Assembly: GCA_029432775.1 (NCBI GenBank)
Contig: JAROAZ010000001.1
Span: 434,001-498,000 of the forward strand
DNA from: Pontiellaceae bacterium B12227
GTDB lineage: Bacteria > Verrucomicrobiota > Kiritimatiellia > Kiritimatiellales > Pontiellaceae
Length of the DNA: 64,000 nucleotides
Direction: 5' to 3'
Below are positions 34,661 to 44,029 of the stretch, piece after piece. The position numbers and the translations under genes are program-made. The notes below the pieces were generated by a model. The model searched no databases, had not been told where the DNA came from, and saw only the letters and a list, made by a program, of their open reading frames with translations. The stretch's first letter is position 1; every line of letters begins with the position of its first letter.

Positions 34661-37036
34661 ATGAGTATTTTAAGAAAAATAAGCACAATGGCCCTTCTGG
34701 CATTCATAGGTTCAGTTGCAGCGCAGGCAGCCCCTAAAACAGATGGTTCTATTTTACCCTTCCCTGAACCGGGTCAAGCTAGTGTGACGGGGAAGACCCT
34801 AAAGGATTCAAAACATCAGTGGCGAAAAACGGAGAATCATCTACCAGCAGATGCTCCAAACATCGTCATTTTCATGACCGATGATGCAGGGTTCTCCAAT
34901 CCGGAAGTATTTGGCGGCCCCATTCATATGCCTACGATGGCGCGCTTGGCAAAATCCGGTATCAGCTACAATTCTTTTCACACGACGGCCATGTGTTCTC
35001 CTACGAGAGCATCCATATTGACTGGGCGTAACCACCATAGAGTCGGTGCGGGGCAGATTGCCGAGTTTGCTTCGGACTGGGATGGATATGTAGGTAAGAT
35101 ACCCAAGTCAACAGCAACCGTCGCAACCGTACTGAATGCCTACGGGTACAATACGGCCGCTTTTGGCAAGTGGCACAACACCCCCGTGACGGACATCACC
35201 AAACTCGGACCTTTCGACCGCTATCCAACCGGTATGGGATTTGACTACTTTTATGGATTTTTGGCAGGTGAAACATCACAGTATGAACCCGTCCTGTTTG
35301 AGAATACCAGCCCCATTGAAATACCACACACTCCCAAATACCACCTAACGGAGGATTTGGCGGAAAAAGCTATTCAGTGGATTCAAACCAGTAAAACCCT
35401 CTCCCCTGAAAAACCTTTCTTCGTTTATTTCACGCCGGGTGCCGTTCATGGCCCTCACCATATTTTCAAAGAATGGTCAGATAAATATGAGGGCCAGTTT
35501 GACGAAGGCTGGGAAGCGCTGAGAAACATTACCATTGAAAAGCAAAAAGAGCTGGGATGGATTCCTCAGGATGCCGTTCTAAACCCATTGGCAGAAAGCA
35601 TGCAAAAATGGGATGACATTCCTCAGAATCAACGCGAGTTTCAAACACGATTGATGGAGATCTATGCAGGGTTTTTAGAGCATACCGATGTTCAGTACGG
35701 GAAAATTGTCGATGAGATTGAGCGTCAGGGACTGCTGGATAATACCCTTATTATCTACATTCACTCCGACAATGGTCCTGATGCTCAAGGAAGAGAAGGC
35801 AGTATTTCTGAATTACTCGCGCATAACTCTATGCCCTCCACCATTGACCAACACCTTGAAGTACTAAACAGAGACTATGGCGGTCTGGATGCGTTAGGTG
35901 GACCGAAGCTCGACATCATGTATCACCATGGTTGGGCGTATGCGGGAGCATCACCCTTTCAAGGAACAAAACTACTGGCTGCGTACCTAGGAGGCACTCG
36001 CACCCCCTTGGTTATCTCATGGCCTGCAAAGATCAACCCTGATGGGAAAATCCGTTCACAGTTTCATCATGTCAACGACATCGCCGCTACTCTCTATGAG
36101 ATTCTTGATATTACCCCTCCCAAAGTTGTAAATGGAGTAAAACAGCAACCCCTTGATGGAGTATCGATGGTTTACACCTTTGACCATCCTGAGGCAAAAC
36201 CGGCCAAGCAGACTCAATATTTTGAGGTCATGGGGAGTCGTGGTGTTTATCATGATGGTTGGATCGCAGGAACCTTTGGTCCCAAGGCCCCTTGGTCAGC
36301 AGATCCATCCGGTATGATCGACTGGCAACCAGAGACAGATCAATGGGAACTTTATAATCTCAACGATGACTACTCCCAATCAAAAGATCTTGCTCAAGAG
36401 AATCCAAAAAAACTGGCTGAATTAAAAAGAGTCTTTGATAAAGAGGCGAAAGAAAACCTCGTATATCCTATTGGTGCAGGGCTATACACCGCCTTTTACA
36501 ACGCCAGCGAAATGCCCTCATCCCCCCTAAATGAATGGACCTTTTATGAAGGTCAGACTCGGATTCCAGAAGGTTTAGCTCCTAAATTTACAAGCGGACG
36601 CTCTTCTATGGTAGTGATTGATGCCAACATTGCTAAAGGTGCAGAAGGGGTGATCTTTGCTCTTGGAGGTATCTCTGCGGGATTCACGGTTTATATGGAT
36701 AAGGGGTTCTTAAAAGCTGAATATAATGCCATGACCTTGAATCGCTACAAAATTAGTTCTAAATCAGCCATTCCAACCGGTAAGGTACAAATAGAAGTAA
36801 TCACAACGTATGATGCCAAGGAACGTATGGCTCCTGCGACCATTACTTTGAAAGTGAATGGCAAAGAAGTTGGCCAGGGACGTATAGAACAATCGGTTCC
36901 AGGTATCTTCACTGCCTCTGAAACCTTTGATATAGGCATGGACCTAAATGCACCCGTGTCACTTGATTACTATGATCGAGTGCCATTTAGGTTTAACGGC
37001 AAGATTGAAAAAATTCATATTAAATACATCGATTAG
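34661..37036 (+). CDS. Arylsulfatase, S1_4 (AtsA)-like, with C-terminal extension
   Basis: 791 residues, exported. The sulfatase core has the metal motif MTDDAGFSN, the formylglycine signature C112-S-P-T-R116 followed by ASILTGRN, the AAFGKWHN element and the second metal site HSDNGPDAQG. It resembles the Pseudomonas AtsA / S1_4 arylsulfatases but is ~250 residues longer; the extra C-terminal part (~620-791) is beta-rich. Substrates in this branch are aryl or alkyl sulfates rather than glycans, which separates it from the other sulfatases in the window. It sits between DUF1254 genes (32 nt after one), AAAGGA precedes the ATG, and its base composition is visibly more A/T-rich than that of the region A sulfatase. 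Confidence 0.88.
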   Translation: MSILRKISTMALLAFIGSVAAQAAPKTDGSILPFPEPGQASVTGKTLKDSKHQWRKTENHLPADAPNIVIFMTDDAGFSNPEVFGGPIHMPTMARLAKSGISYNSFHTTAMCSPTRASILTGRNHHRVGAGQIAEFASDWDGYVGKIPKSTATVATVLNAYGYNTAAFGKWHNTPVTDITKLGPFDRYPTGMGFDYFYGFLAGETSQYEPVLFENTSPIEIPHTPKYHLTEDLAEKAIQWIQTSKTLSPEKPFFVYFTPGAVHGPHHIFKEWSDKYEGQFDEGWEALRNITIEKQKELGWIPQDAVLNPLAESMQKWDDIPQNQREFQTRLMEIYAGFLEHTDVQYGKIVDEIERQGLLDNTLIIYIHSDNGPDAQGREGSISELLAHNSMPSTIDQHLEVLNRDYGGLDALGGPKLDIMYHHGWAYAGASPFQGTKLLAAYLGGTRTPLVISWPAKINPDGKIRSQFHHVNDIAATLYEILDITPPKVVNGVKQQPLDGVSMVYTFDHPEAKPAKQTQYFEVMGSRGVYHDGWIAGTFGPKAPWSADPSGMIDWQPETDQWELYNLNDDYSQSKDLAQENPKKLAELKRVFDKEAKENLVYPIGAGLYTAFYNASEMPSSPLNEWTFYEGQTRIPEGLAPKFTSGRSSMVVIDANIAKGAEGVIFALGGISAGFTVYMDKGFLKAEYNAMTLNRYKISSKSAIPTGKVQIEVITTYDAKERMAPATITLKVNGKEVGQGRIEQSVPGIFTASETFDIGMDLNAPVSLDYYDRVPFRFNGKIEKIHIKYID

Positions 37037-37160
37037 GACGTCCCTGCGTAAAGAATGATGGTTCAATAATGGGCTAACAATCGGTTCAGCAGACGGTGCA
37101 GAACCGAGCGTTAGTTTACATGTAAAACCCTCGTGGGCGTCAAAACAGGAGCACCATAAA

Positions 37161-38648
37161 ATGAGAGCATGTTTGAAAACCAAAACGATCCTGAGCCCGG
37201 CCTTATGCGCCGTTCTCAGCTTTCCGTTAATCGCGTCAGTATCACAAGCGGAACTGAGAGAGTCCAGTGTTGGACCCCTTGAATATATCGGCGGCTACCC
37301 CACCGCAGAAAGCGCTCAAAAATTATACGACGAGCTTGACTTACAACGAGCGGTCGAAGCCTACTTATGGGCTTTGCCGATGGCGTCGTATGGTGCGATG
37401 GCCGAGGCGAAACAAAAACTCGGTGTCGGCGATCATGCCGTCACCGTCGTTGATAAATCAGCAGAATCTCAACAGCTCATCCTCACTGCCAACCAGGATA
37501 CGATTTATATGTCCGGTACCTTCGACCTCTCCAAAGGGCCGATGGTTGTTGATATTCCTGCTGGCTTACTCGGAACCATGAATAATATTTGGCAGCAACC
37601 GCTGGTTGATCTCGGCGGACCGTTTTCTCCCGAGCAAAACAAGGGTGGACGCTTTCTAATTCTTCCTCCTAATTACGATGGGCCGATGCCTGCCATCGCT
37701 TATCATGTGGTCAAATCCGATTCAAATACGGTCATTTATTATCTACGGGCGATTCCTCAGTCAGAAGATGATTTACCGAGACTGAAGAAATTAGTCAGAA
37801 GCTTTAAACAATACCGTTTAAGCGAAGCTCAGAACCCACCTGAAATGACCTTCATCTCCATGACAGGGAAAAAGGCTGATTTTCTGACAAACGAAGGGTT
37901 TGAATATTTTGAAGCCCTTTCCCGCTATATAAACGCCAACCCTCCACGCCCGCAAGACATGGCGATGCTGGGCCTGTTAGAGACACTTGGAATTGCACAT
38001 GGTCGCGAATTCAATCCCGACAAGCGGATGAAAAGAATCCTAACGGAAGCTGCAAAAAAAGGACGCGCCATGGCCGAGGTTATTGCCTGGCATCCGCGCG
38101 TTCCAGAAGCAGATCTTCATCCTTACAAAGGAAGCCCATGGAAAAAGATATTTATCTCTGAAGACCCCACCTTCCACACCCCGGATTATCTGGCCATCGA
38201 TCAACGGACCCGATATGGATTTGAAGCGATTGGAACCTCTAAATCCATGACCGTGGCGGCTCCAGGACAGGGATCTCAATACGTTGGTGTATATCAGGAT
38301 AATAAAGGGAACTGGCTCACAGGAGACCACACCTTTACCATTCGTCTTCCAAAGGATATCCCTGCGGCCAATTTCTGGTCGCTATCGGTCTATGATAACC
38401 ACTCTCGCTCACTCATCCAAAATGAGCAAGGCCGAGCAACAGCTGGCACCGTGCACGGAGCAGTTCCAAATGAGGATGGGTCGGTCGATCTCTACTATGG
38501 ACCTATCTGCCCGGAGGGTGTTCCTGAAGCCAACTGGATTCAGACCAAACCCGGCGTAGGATTCTTCGTATATCTTCGACTCTACGGCCCGCTGGAAAGC
38601 TTCTTTGATAAAACCTGGCGTCCAGGCGATCCCAAGTTGGTAAAATAA
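37161..38648 (+). CDS. DUF1254/DUF1214 protein 3
   Basis: 495 residues with a signal peptide ending ASVSQA. DUF1254 motifs are visible (LTANQDTIYMSGTFDLSKGP, then DLGGPFSPEQNKGGRFLILP). The DUF1214 part has AANFWSLSVYDNHSRS, EANWIQT and the terminal LRLYGPLESFFDKTWRPGD. The last block is nearly the same in the protein at 38671 (LRLYGPLEPWFDKTWKPGD), so these two are close paralogs. CAGGAG precedes the ATG. A 124-nt gap separates it from the sulfatase gene. Confidence 0.86.
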   Translation: MRACLKTKTILSPALCAVLSFPLIASVSQAELRESSVGPLEYIGGYPTAESAQKLYDELDLQRAVEAYLWALPMASYGAMAEAKQKLGVGDHAVTVVDKSAESQQLILTANQDTIYMSGTFDLSKGPMVVDIPAGLLGTMNNIWQQPLVDLGGPFSPEQNKGGRFLILPPNYDGPMPAIAYHVVKSDSNTVIYYLRAIPQSEDDLPRLKKLVRSFKQYRLSEAQNPPEMTFISMTGKKADFLTNEGFEYFEALSRYINANPPRPQDMAMLGLLETLGIAHGREFNPDKRMKRILTEAAKKGRAMAEVIAWHPRVPEADLHPYKGSPWKKIFISEDPTFHTPDYLAIDQRTRYGFEAIGTSKSMTVAAPGQGSQYVGVYQDNKGNWLTGDHTFTIRLPKDIPAANFWSLSVYDNHSRSLIQNEQGRATAGTVHGAVPNEDGSVDLYYGPICPEGVPEANWIQTKPGVGFFVYLRLYGPLESFFDKTWRPGDPKLVK

Positions 38649-38670
38649 TTTAGATAATAGGAGAAAATCT

Positions 38671-40188
38671 ATGAAAACGAACAAAACAAAGAGCGTACTC
38701 TGTATTGCGCTAACCACCCTGCTGCTCACCTCTTTTACACATGCAAAAGAGACACCATCCCCCAAATATGCTGCGGATGTGCCTGAAACCCTACTCACTC
38801 CCGACCAGGTAAAGACTGATTTACTCGGCGACCTCGAATTTTTCGATGGTATGCCCAGTGAAGCAACGGTTCAGAAAAGTTTTGACTTTCTCGACGTATC
38901 GCGAGGGGTAGAGACGTTTCTATCCGGCATGCCGGCCGTTTCCATCTATGCCATGCTTGAAGGGCTTAAAGATGCGGGCTTGAAACCGGGAGACCTCGGG
39001 CTTTTTGGAGAATTGATGGATGCCCGCACCCTGTTCCTGACGGCGCAATCAACGACTCCGTATGCATTTGTTGAGGTCGACTTAAAAAAGGGCCCGGTCG
39101 TTGTTGAAATCCCCGGGCCCGTATTGGGCTCTCTTGATGATGCATTTTTCCGCTTCGTGAGTGACGTTGGCCTAACCGGCCCCGACCAAGGCAAGGGGGG
39201 TAAATATCTCTTTATTGGTCCCGACTATGAAGGCGAAATTCCTGAAGGCTACTTTGTGGCTAAATCTAAAACCTATCGTCACTGGCTGTTCATGCGTGTT
39301 TTTGTGAAAGACGGTGATTTAGAGGGTTCTACCAAAGAGCTGAAAGAAGGTTTTCGTTGCTATCCACTGGCGAAAGCCAACAAGCCGCCCAAACAAAAGA
39401 TCATCGATCTGTCGGGCAAAAAGTTTAATACCATTCATGCCAACAACGAGTACTTCTATGAAGAACTCAACGCCGTGATTCAGTATGAACCCGCCGATGC
39501 GTTTGATGCTGAACTGGTAGGACTTTTTGCCTCTATCGGCATTAAAAAAGGGCACCCCTTCGCGCCGGACGCACGGATGAAAAAGATCCTGAAAGACGCG
39601 GCTGCAATCGGCAACGCTTCGGCGCGCTCCCTCGTTTTCCGCCCGCGCGATCCAGCTGTGTATTTCTATCCGGACCGTCAATGGTATACCTCCTTTGCCG
39701 GCGGCCATGATTTCATGGACAACGGAGAAATGAAGATTGATGGTCGTACTATTTTTCACTATGTGGCGACCGGTATTACTCCCGCCATGTCTATGCCTAA
39801 AGTAGGAACGGGATCGGCCTATGCCTTTACGCCCCACGATGCAGACGGAAACTACCTCGATGGTGGAAACACCTATAAAGTAACCCTTCCCGCACCCATC
39901 CCCGTGAACAACTTCTGGTCCTTCATGGTCTATTCCGGTCAACACCGCTCCATGCTGGAGACCGATCAAAAAGAAGCCGGCCTCGATAGTAACAGCCCAA
40001 GCATTAAGGCCAACGAAGATGGGTCTTATACCGTTTGGTTTGCGCCAGAAGCACCTGAAGGTCACGAAGGCAACTGGATCCAAACCGTACCGGGTAAAAG
40101 CTTCAACATCCTGCTTCGCCTCTATGGCCCGCTGGAACCCTGGTTCGACAAAACATGGAAGCCAGGCGACTTAGAACTCGTCAAATAA
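38671..40188 (+). CDS. DUF1254/DUF1214 protein 4
   Basis: 505 residues with a signal peptide ending SFTHA. Layout as in the previous protein: DUF1254 (~90-230, SDVGLTGPDQGKGGKYLFIG) and DUF1214 (~380-505, VNNFWSFMVYSGQHRS, EGNWIQT). Close paralog of the protein at 37161, from which it is 22 nt away; AATAGGAG precedes the ATG. It ends the array, and a terminator follows 9 nt later. Function unknown. Confidence 0.86.
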   Translation: MKTNKTKSVLCIALTTLLLTSFTHAKETPSPKYAADVPETLLTPDQVKTDLLGDLEFFDGMPSEATVQKSFDFLDVSRGVETFLSGMPAVSIYAMLEGLKDAGLKPGDLGLFGELMDARTLFLTAQSTTPYAFVEVDLKKGPVVVEIPGPVLGSLDDAFFRFVSDVGLTGPDQGKGGKYLFIGPDYEGEIPEGYFVAKSKTYRHWLFMRVFVKDGDLEGSTKELKEGFRCYPLAKANKPPKQKIIDLSGKKFNTIHANNEYFYEELNAVIQYEPADAFDAELVGLFASIGIKKGHPFAPDARMKKILKDAAAIGNASARSLVFRPRDPAVYFYPDRQWYTSFAGGHDFMDNGEMKIDGRTIFHYVATGITPAMSMPKVGTGSAYAFTPHDADGNYLDGGNTYKVTLPAPIPVNNFWSFMVYSGQHRSMLETDQKEAGLDSNSPSIKANEDGSYTVWFAPEAPEGHEGNWIQTVPGKSFNILLRLYGPLEPWFDKTWKPGDLELVK

Positions 40189-40196
40189 CCTCGACT

Positions 40197-40223
40197 GCCC
40201 CTTTCGAGGGGCTTGAGCTTTTT
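40197..40223 (+). terminator. Rho-independent terminator after the DUF1254 array
   Basis: GCCCCT (40197-40202) and AGGGGC (40207-40212) form a 6-bp stem closed by a TTCG loop, the stable UUCG type, followed by TTGAGCTTTTT. A standard intrinsic terminator. Confidence 0.8.
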
Positions 40224-40434
40224 ATCTAGCTAAGGTTGTCGGAACCCCCGGGTTTTTTACCAAAGTTTGCCGGAAAGATTGAAATACAGAGGGTTTTATC
40301 CATCAAAAGAAAACAACAATACGAAATATAAAACGAACTCAAAACGCACCAGTCGCCGGGTTCGAATTGGTGTTTGAATCTTTACGCACCATTGCCCAAC
40401 TCATCAATAACCCATAACCAAAAGGAAAGTTAAC

Positions 40435-41004
40435 ATGAAGAAATTCACCATTATTGCGTTATCCATTATCGTTGCATCGGGAGCCATAGCGGAGTCCAAA
40501 CCCTTCCAGTTATCGCTGGTGCCGGATGTCGCAATCGAAGATCGAGATACGGATATTAACGGGGTATCCCTCGGTGTTTGGAATGAAAACCCCAGTGAAA
40601 AGTTCCAGTGGCAATTCGGTTTCGTGAATGGTGCGACGGGCGATAGCGTGGGTGTTCAGTGGTTCATCTTTCTTCCGACCATCTTCAACTATGCCGAAAA
40701 CTATATGGGCGCGCAGATGGCTTGGGTCAACTACACAGCAGGCGAAATGACCGGCCTGCAATGGGGATGGCTTGGTAACTACGCGGGTGACCTGACGGGA
40801 GGGCAGCTCGGGATCGTCAACATTGCAAAAGCAGTTGATGGCGGATTTCAGTGGGGTGCCGTGAACTATGCGGAATCCGCAAACAACCTGTTCCAATTGG
40901 GCTTCGTGAATATTATTCTGGATAACGAATGGTTCAGCGACTTCCCCAACGATCTGGCTACCGGCTTCGTTTTTGTCAACTGGACGTTTGGTGCCACGAG
41001 GTAA
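40435..41004 (+). CDS. Surface-repeat protein (LA_2272-like)
   Basis: 189 residues. A signal peptide (to AIAES) is followed by short repeats of the form G-x-Q-x-G-x-x-N, for example QWQFGFVNGA, TGLQWGWLGNYAG, TGGQLGIVNIA and GGFQWGAVNYA. This resembles the repeat region of LA_2272-type surface proteins, whose function is unknown. AAAGGA precedes the ATG. It follows the terminator of the DUF1254 array and so is its own transcription unit. Confidence 0.6.
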   Translation: MKKFTIIALSIIVASGAIAESKPFQLSLVPDVAIEDRDTDINGVSLGVWNENPSEKFQWQFGFVNGATGDSVGVQWFIFLPTIFNYAENYMGAQMAWVNYTAGEMTGLQWGWLGNYAGDLTGGQLGIVNIAKAVDGGFQWGAVNYAESANNLFQLGFVNIILDNEWFSDFPNDLATGFVFVNWTFGATR

Positions 41005-41241
41005 AGAGAGCCAAATCCATTTTTTGGAAACGAGTTCTGTGGTGAGTCGAATTTGACATCCCGGGACGCAAGACCTTTGCGTTCGGGGAGGCCTTGTTTC
41101 GAATCCGGGTTTCCACTCTGTATGGAAGCAAATGGGTCGAACTGGGCTCTGCGCATGGGGTTCGAACAGGAGTAAAAATAGGAACATGAAGTGAAATACA
41201 TTGATCCGTACTCAATCTGTTGCGATGTATATTCCTGCATC

Positions 41242-43929
41242 ATGAAACGTCCTGTTTCTAAAATCTATATTCGTATAGGCCTTCTTCTGTGTGCTCTGGT
41301 TGTTCCTCAGGTTATGGCCGTGAATACTTCCACGGCGACCCGCGAGGCTAAGGCGACTTCGGTTAAACCCGATATCGGTCTGGGAGAAGAAACGAAGCCC
41401 CTACAGGAGACTGCGGGGGCGGATTCCATCCTCGACCGGCTTGCCGCACAGAATGAGGAACTCACCCGGACGCTAAAGGAACAGGCCGCGGAGCTCGACC
41501 AGATGCTCGAGCAACGCGAGCAGGTTGAGAAGCTCCAGATACGGATTGAATCCGATCTCAAGGATCTGCAGGGCGCCCTGAAGGCATACGGTCGTACCGA
41601 GGGCTTCGGCAGCTTGCTATTGCGGCAGCGGGAATCCCTGCCGGACAGACGGGTTTACGTGCGCCGTGCCCGTGAGCGCGAGCGACAATTCGCGGCACTC
41701 GGGGTGCGGCAATTGGATCACAAAGACGAAGCCCGCCGGATTGCCGATCTGGACCTGGCCGTTGCAACGTTCGAGGCCCGGATACCGGCGGACAAAGTCA
41801 AACAGCTGCATGGTTCGCTCGTCAAGTTGGTAGAGGAACGGCAACTCCTGCTGGGCGAGATCATGGCCGCCGATGAACTCTATCTTGCCGAACTAAACAA
41901 GCTGGAGATCGCCGAGCAGAATTTGCAGGGCGCGGCGCAGCTGTGCGACGAGTTCTTGGCGGAAAATTTACTATGGCTTCGTAGCGCAGAGCCCATCAGA
42001 TGGAAGGACCTTACCGGCTTGCCTGAGGAAATACGGAGACTACTAGATCCCGCGTTGTGGTTGGAAATGGGACGCACCGTCCGTCGCGAGGTTGTGCCCT
42101 CTCCCCTGTTCTGGATCATGGTGGCATTCGTCGCGATGTCGGTTGCGAAACGAAGAACAATTTTAGTACGCATTCAGGGATATGCCGAACGGAGTGGCTA
42201 TACACCTCCTGTTCGGATCGCTTACACCCTGCGCACGATGATTGAAACTCTGGCTGCCGCGCTGCCGTGGCCGCTTTTGTTGGCGGCAATCGGCTGGAAG
42301 CTGCGATGGGCGACCCCCACGAGCAGCCTTTCTTACGACACAGGCCGCATCATCCTGAGCCTTTCTTTGGATCTCTACCTGCTGCGGGCATGGTACATGA
42401 TGTGCATTCCCGGAGGAATGGCTGAGGCACATTTCCATTGGCCGGTACGCGAAGTTCGTCTGTTGCGCAGGGCGCTTGGGCGCTTGACCGGGATCTATGT
42501 TCCTGTCGTATTTTTGATGCGCTTCGCGAATCACCTGGTGCCTGCTGAGGCCGGAGGCACGCTTGCCAGACTCGTTTTGGTACTCTGGAGCAGCGCCTTC
42601 ATGCTGTTTTTCTACCAAATATTGAACGCCCATCGAGAATGGCAAGCGCAGGGAAACCGTGCCCATGGAGCGGGCTTTCTGGCCCGCGTCTACTCCCTCA
42701 GGTACGCATTGGTGATGATCGCCTTCCCGCTGGGGCTGGCCGTGTTAACGCTCACCGGCTACGTCTACTCTGCCACCGAACTGGCGAAGATGTTTGTCCA
42801 TACCCTGGGCATGGTCGCCGTTCTCGTTGCGCTGTATCAACTCATCCTGTGTTTGATACGGATCGCGTATGCCGCGGCCGTGGAGCGCCAACAGACCGCT
42901 CTCAAGGCACGGGATTGCGAAAAAGACACGGCCGAGGATGATCCGCTTTCCATCGACGAACCGGAGATTGATCTCGAGGCACTGAATGACGATACCGGGA
43001 AACTGGTTAAAATGGGAGCCATCACCGCCGGACTGGCGGGGTTGTATATGATCTGGCACGAGTTGCTCCAGGCCCTGCGAATTCTCAACGAGGTCACCCT
43101 CGGTAACACCACGCTGGGCCGCGTTGTTCTGGCCTTGCTGGCCATTATTTTTACCACCGTCCTGGCCCGGCGACTGCCGGCCGCCCTCGAAATCGTCCTG
43201 TTGCGGTTTACCGATCAGCCGACCGGAACCCGTCACGCAACAACTACGCTCTACACCTATGCCATCGTGACCCTCGGTGCCCTGTTTGCGATGAATGCTA
43301 TTGGCCTTCGATGGGCCCAGTTCCAGTGGCTCGTCGCGGCCCTCGGCGTCGGCATCGGCTTCGGCCTGCAGGAAATGGTGGCCAACTTTTTTAGCGGCCT
43401 CATCATCCTGTTCGAGCGGCCGATCCGGGTCGGCGACGTGGTGACCGTCGGAGATACCGACGGCGTGGTAACCCGGATTCGTATACGGGCCACCACCATT
43501 CGCAACTGGGACCGCAAAGAGCTGCTGGTCCCCAACAAGGAATTTATCACGGGCCGTCTCCTCAACTGGACGCTATCTGATCAGGTGATCCGGGTGATCA
43601 TTGACGTGGGAGTGGCCTACGGATCTGATACCGAAAAAGCCCTCGCCCTGATGGAAGAGGCCGCAAGAGAGAACGAAAACGTACTGGACGATCCACCGCC
43701 AATGGTGTCATTCGAGAGCTTCGACGACAATGCGCTTTCCCTGCACCTGCGCGCATATCTGGATGCCATCGACAAACGCCTTCTTACCACGACAGATCTT
43801 CACAAGGCTATCGATCGCAAGTTCAGAGAGTTCGGCATTGTCATCGCCTTCCCGCAGAGGGACGTCCATCTCGACATCAGCCAGCCGTTGCCCTTCAGCG
43901 CAGATCCGCAGGAAGAGGAAGTGAAGTAG
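41242..43929 (+). CDS. Large mechanosensitive channel, MscK/KefA-like (MscS family)
   Basis: 895 residues. A signal peptide (MKRPVSKIYIRIGLLLC) is followed by a coiled-coil periplasmic region (~30-270, Glu/Gln/Arg-rich heptads), then about ten membrane spans and the C-terminal MscS core. The pore-lining helix and beta domain read GIGFGLQEMVANFFSGLI, then ERPIRVGDVVTVGDTDGVV and LLVPNKEFITGRLLNW. The family releases solutes under membrane tension; MscK members also respond to ions. I chose ATG 41242 because it gives a clean signal peptide; GTG 41191 is in frame upstream. Stand-alone gene. Confidence 0.88.
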   Translation: MKRPVSKIYIRIGLLLCALVVPQVMAVNTSTATREAKATSVKPDIGLGEETKPLQETAGADSILDRLAAQNEELTRTLKEQAAELDQMLEQREQVEKLQIRIESDLKDLQGALKAYGRTEGFGSLLLRQRESLPDRRVYVRRARERERQFAALGVRQLDHKDEARRIADLDLAVATFEARIPADKVKQLHGSLVKLVEERQLLLGEIMAADELYLAELNKLEIAEQNLQGAAQLCDEFLAENLLWLRSAEPIRWKDLTGLPEEIRRLLDPALWLEMGRTVRREVVPSPLFWIMVAFVAMSVAKRRTILVRIQGYAERSGYTPPVRIAYTLRTMIETLAAALPWPLLLAAIGWKLRWATPTSSLSYDTGRIILSLSLDLYLLRAWYMMCIPGGMAEAHFHWPVREVRLLRRALGRLTGIYVPVVFLMRFANHLVPAEAGGTLARLVLVLWSSAFMLFFYQILNAHREWQAQGNRAHGAGFLARVYSLRYALVMIAFPLGLAVLTLTGYVYSATELAKMFVHTLGMVAVLVALYQLILCLIRIAYAAAVERQQTALKARDCEKDTAEDDPLSIDEPEIDLEALNDDTGKLVKMGAITAGLAGLYMIWHELLQALRILNEVTLGNTTLGRVVLALLAIIFTTVLARRLPAALEIVLLRFTDQPTGTRHATTTLYTYAIVTLGALFAMNAIGLRWAQFQWLVAALGVGIGFGLQEMVANFFSGLIILFERPIRVGDVVTVGDTDGVVTRIRIRATTIRNWDRKELLVPNKEFITGRLLNWTLSDQVIRVIIDVGVAYGSDTEKALALMEEAARENENVLDDPPPMVSFESFDDNALSLHLRAYLDAIDKRLLTTTDLHKAIDRKFREFGIVIAFPQRDVHLDISQPLPFSADPQEEEVK

Positions 43930-44029
43930 TAATGAACTACAGAATTCCAATGCTTGGAAGTGCACGCAGCTACTTCCAAAGATTGGAAACGTTGCATGAA
44001 CGAGGAAGCGTTTAACCCGAGAAGAATCT
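43930..44029. repeat. Intergenic pair of TTCCAA-N3-TTGGAA palindromes
   Basis: Two perfect copies (43945-43959, spacer TGC; 43974-43988, spacer AGA), 29 nt apart from start to start, lie between the channel gene and the decayed cardiolipin synthase. Being outside genes and close together, they are the best candidates for a protein-binding site or dyad array. Confidence 0.8.

Noticed and set aside
40355-40375. GGGTTCGAAT, similar to a tRNA T arm (also TTTCGAATCC near 41096)
   Set aside because: No cloverleaf, acceptor stem or anticodon arm can be drawn around either.
40890-40910. TTCCAATTGG-like sequence in the surface-repeat gene
   Set aside because: The half-sites overlap without the 3-nt spacer, so it is not a member of the palindrome family.
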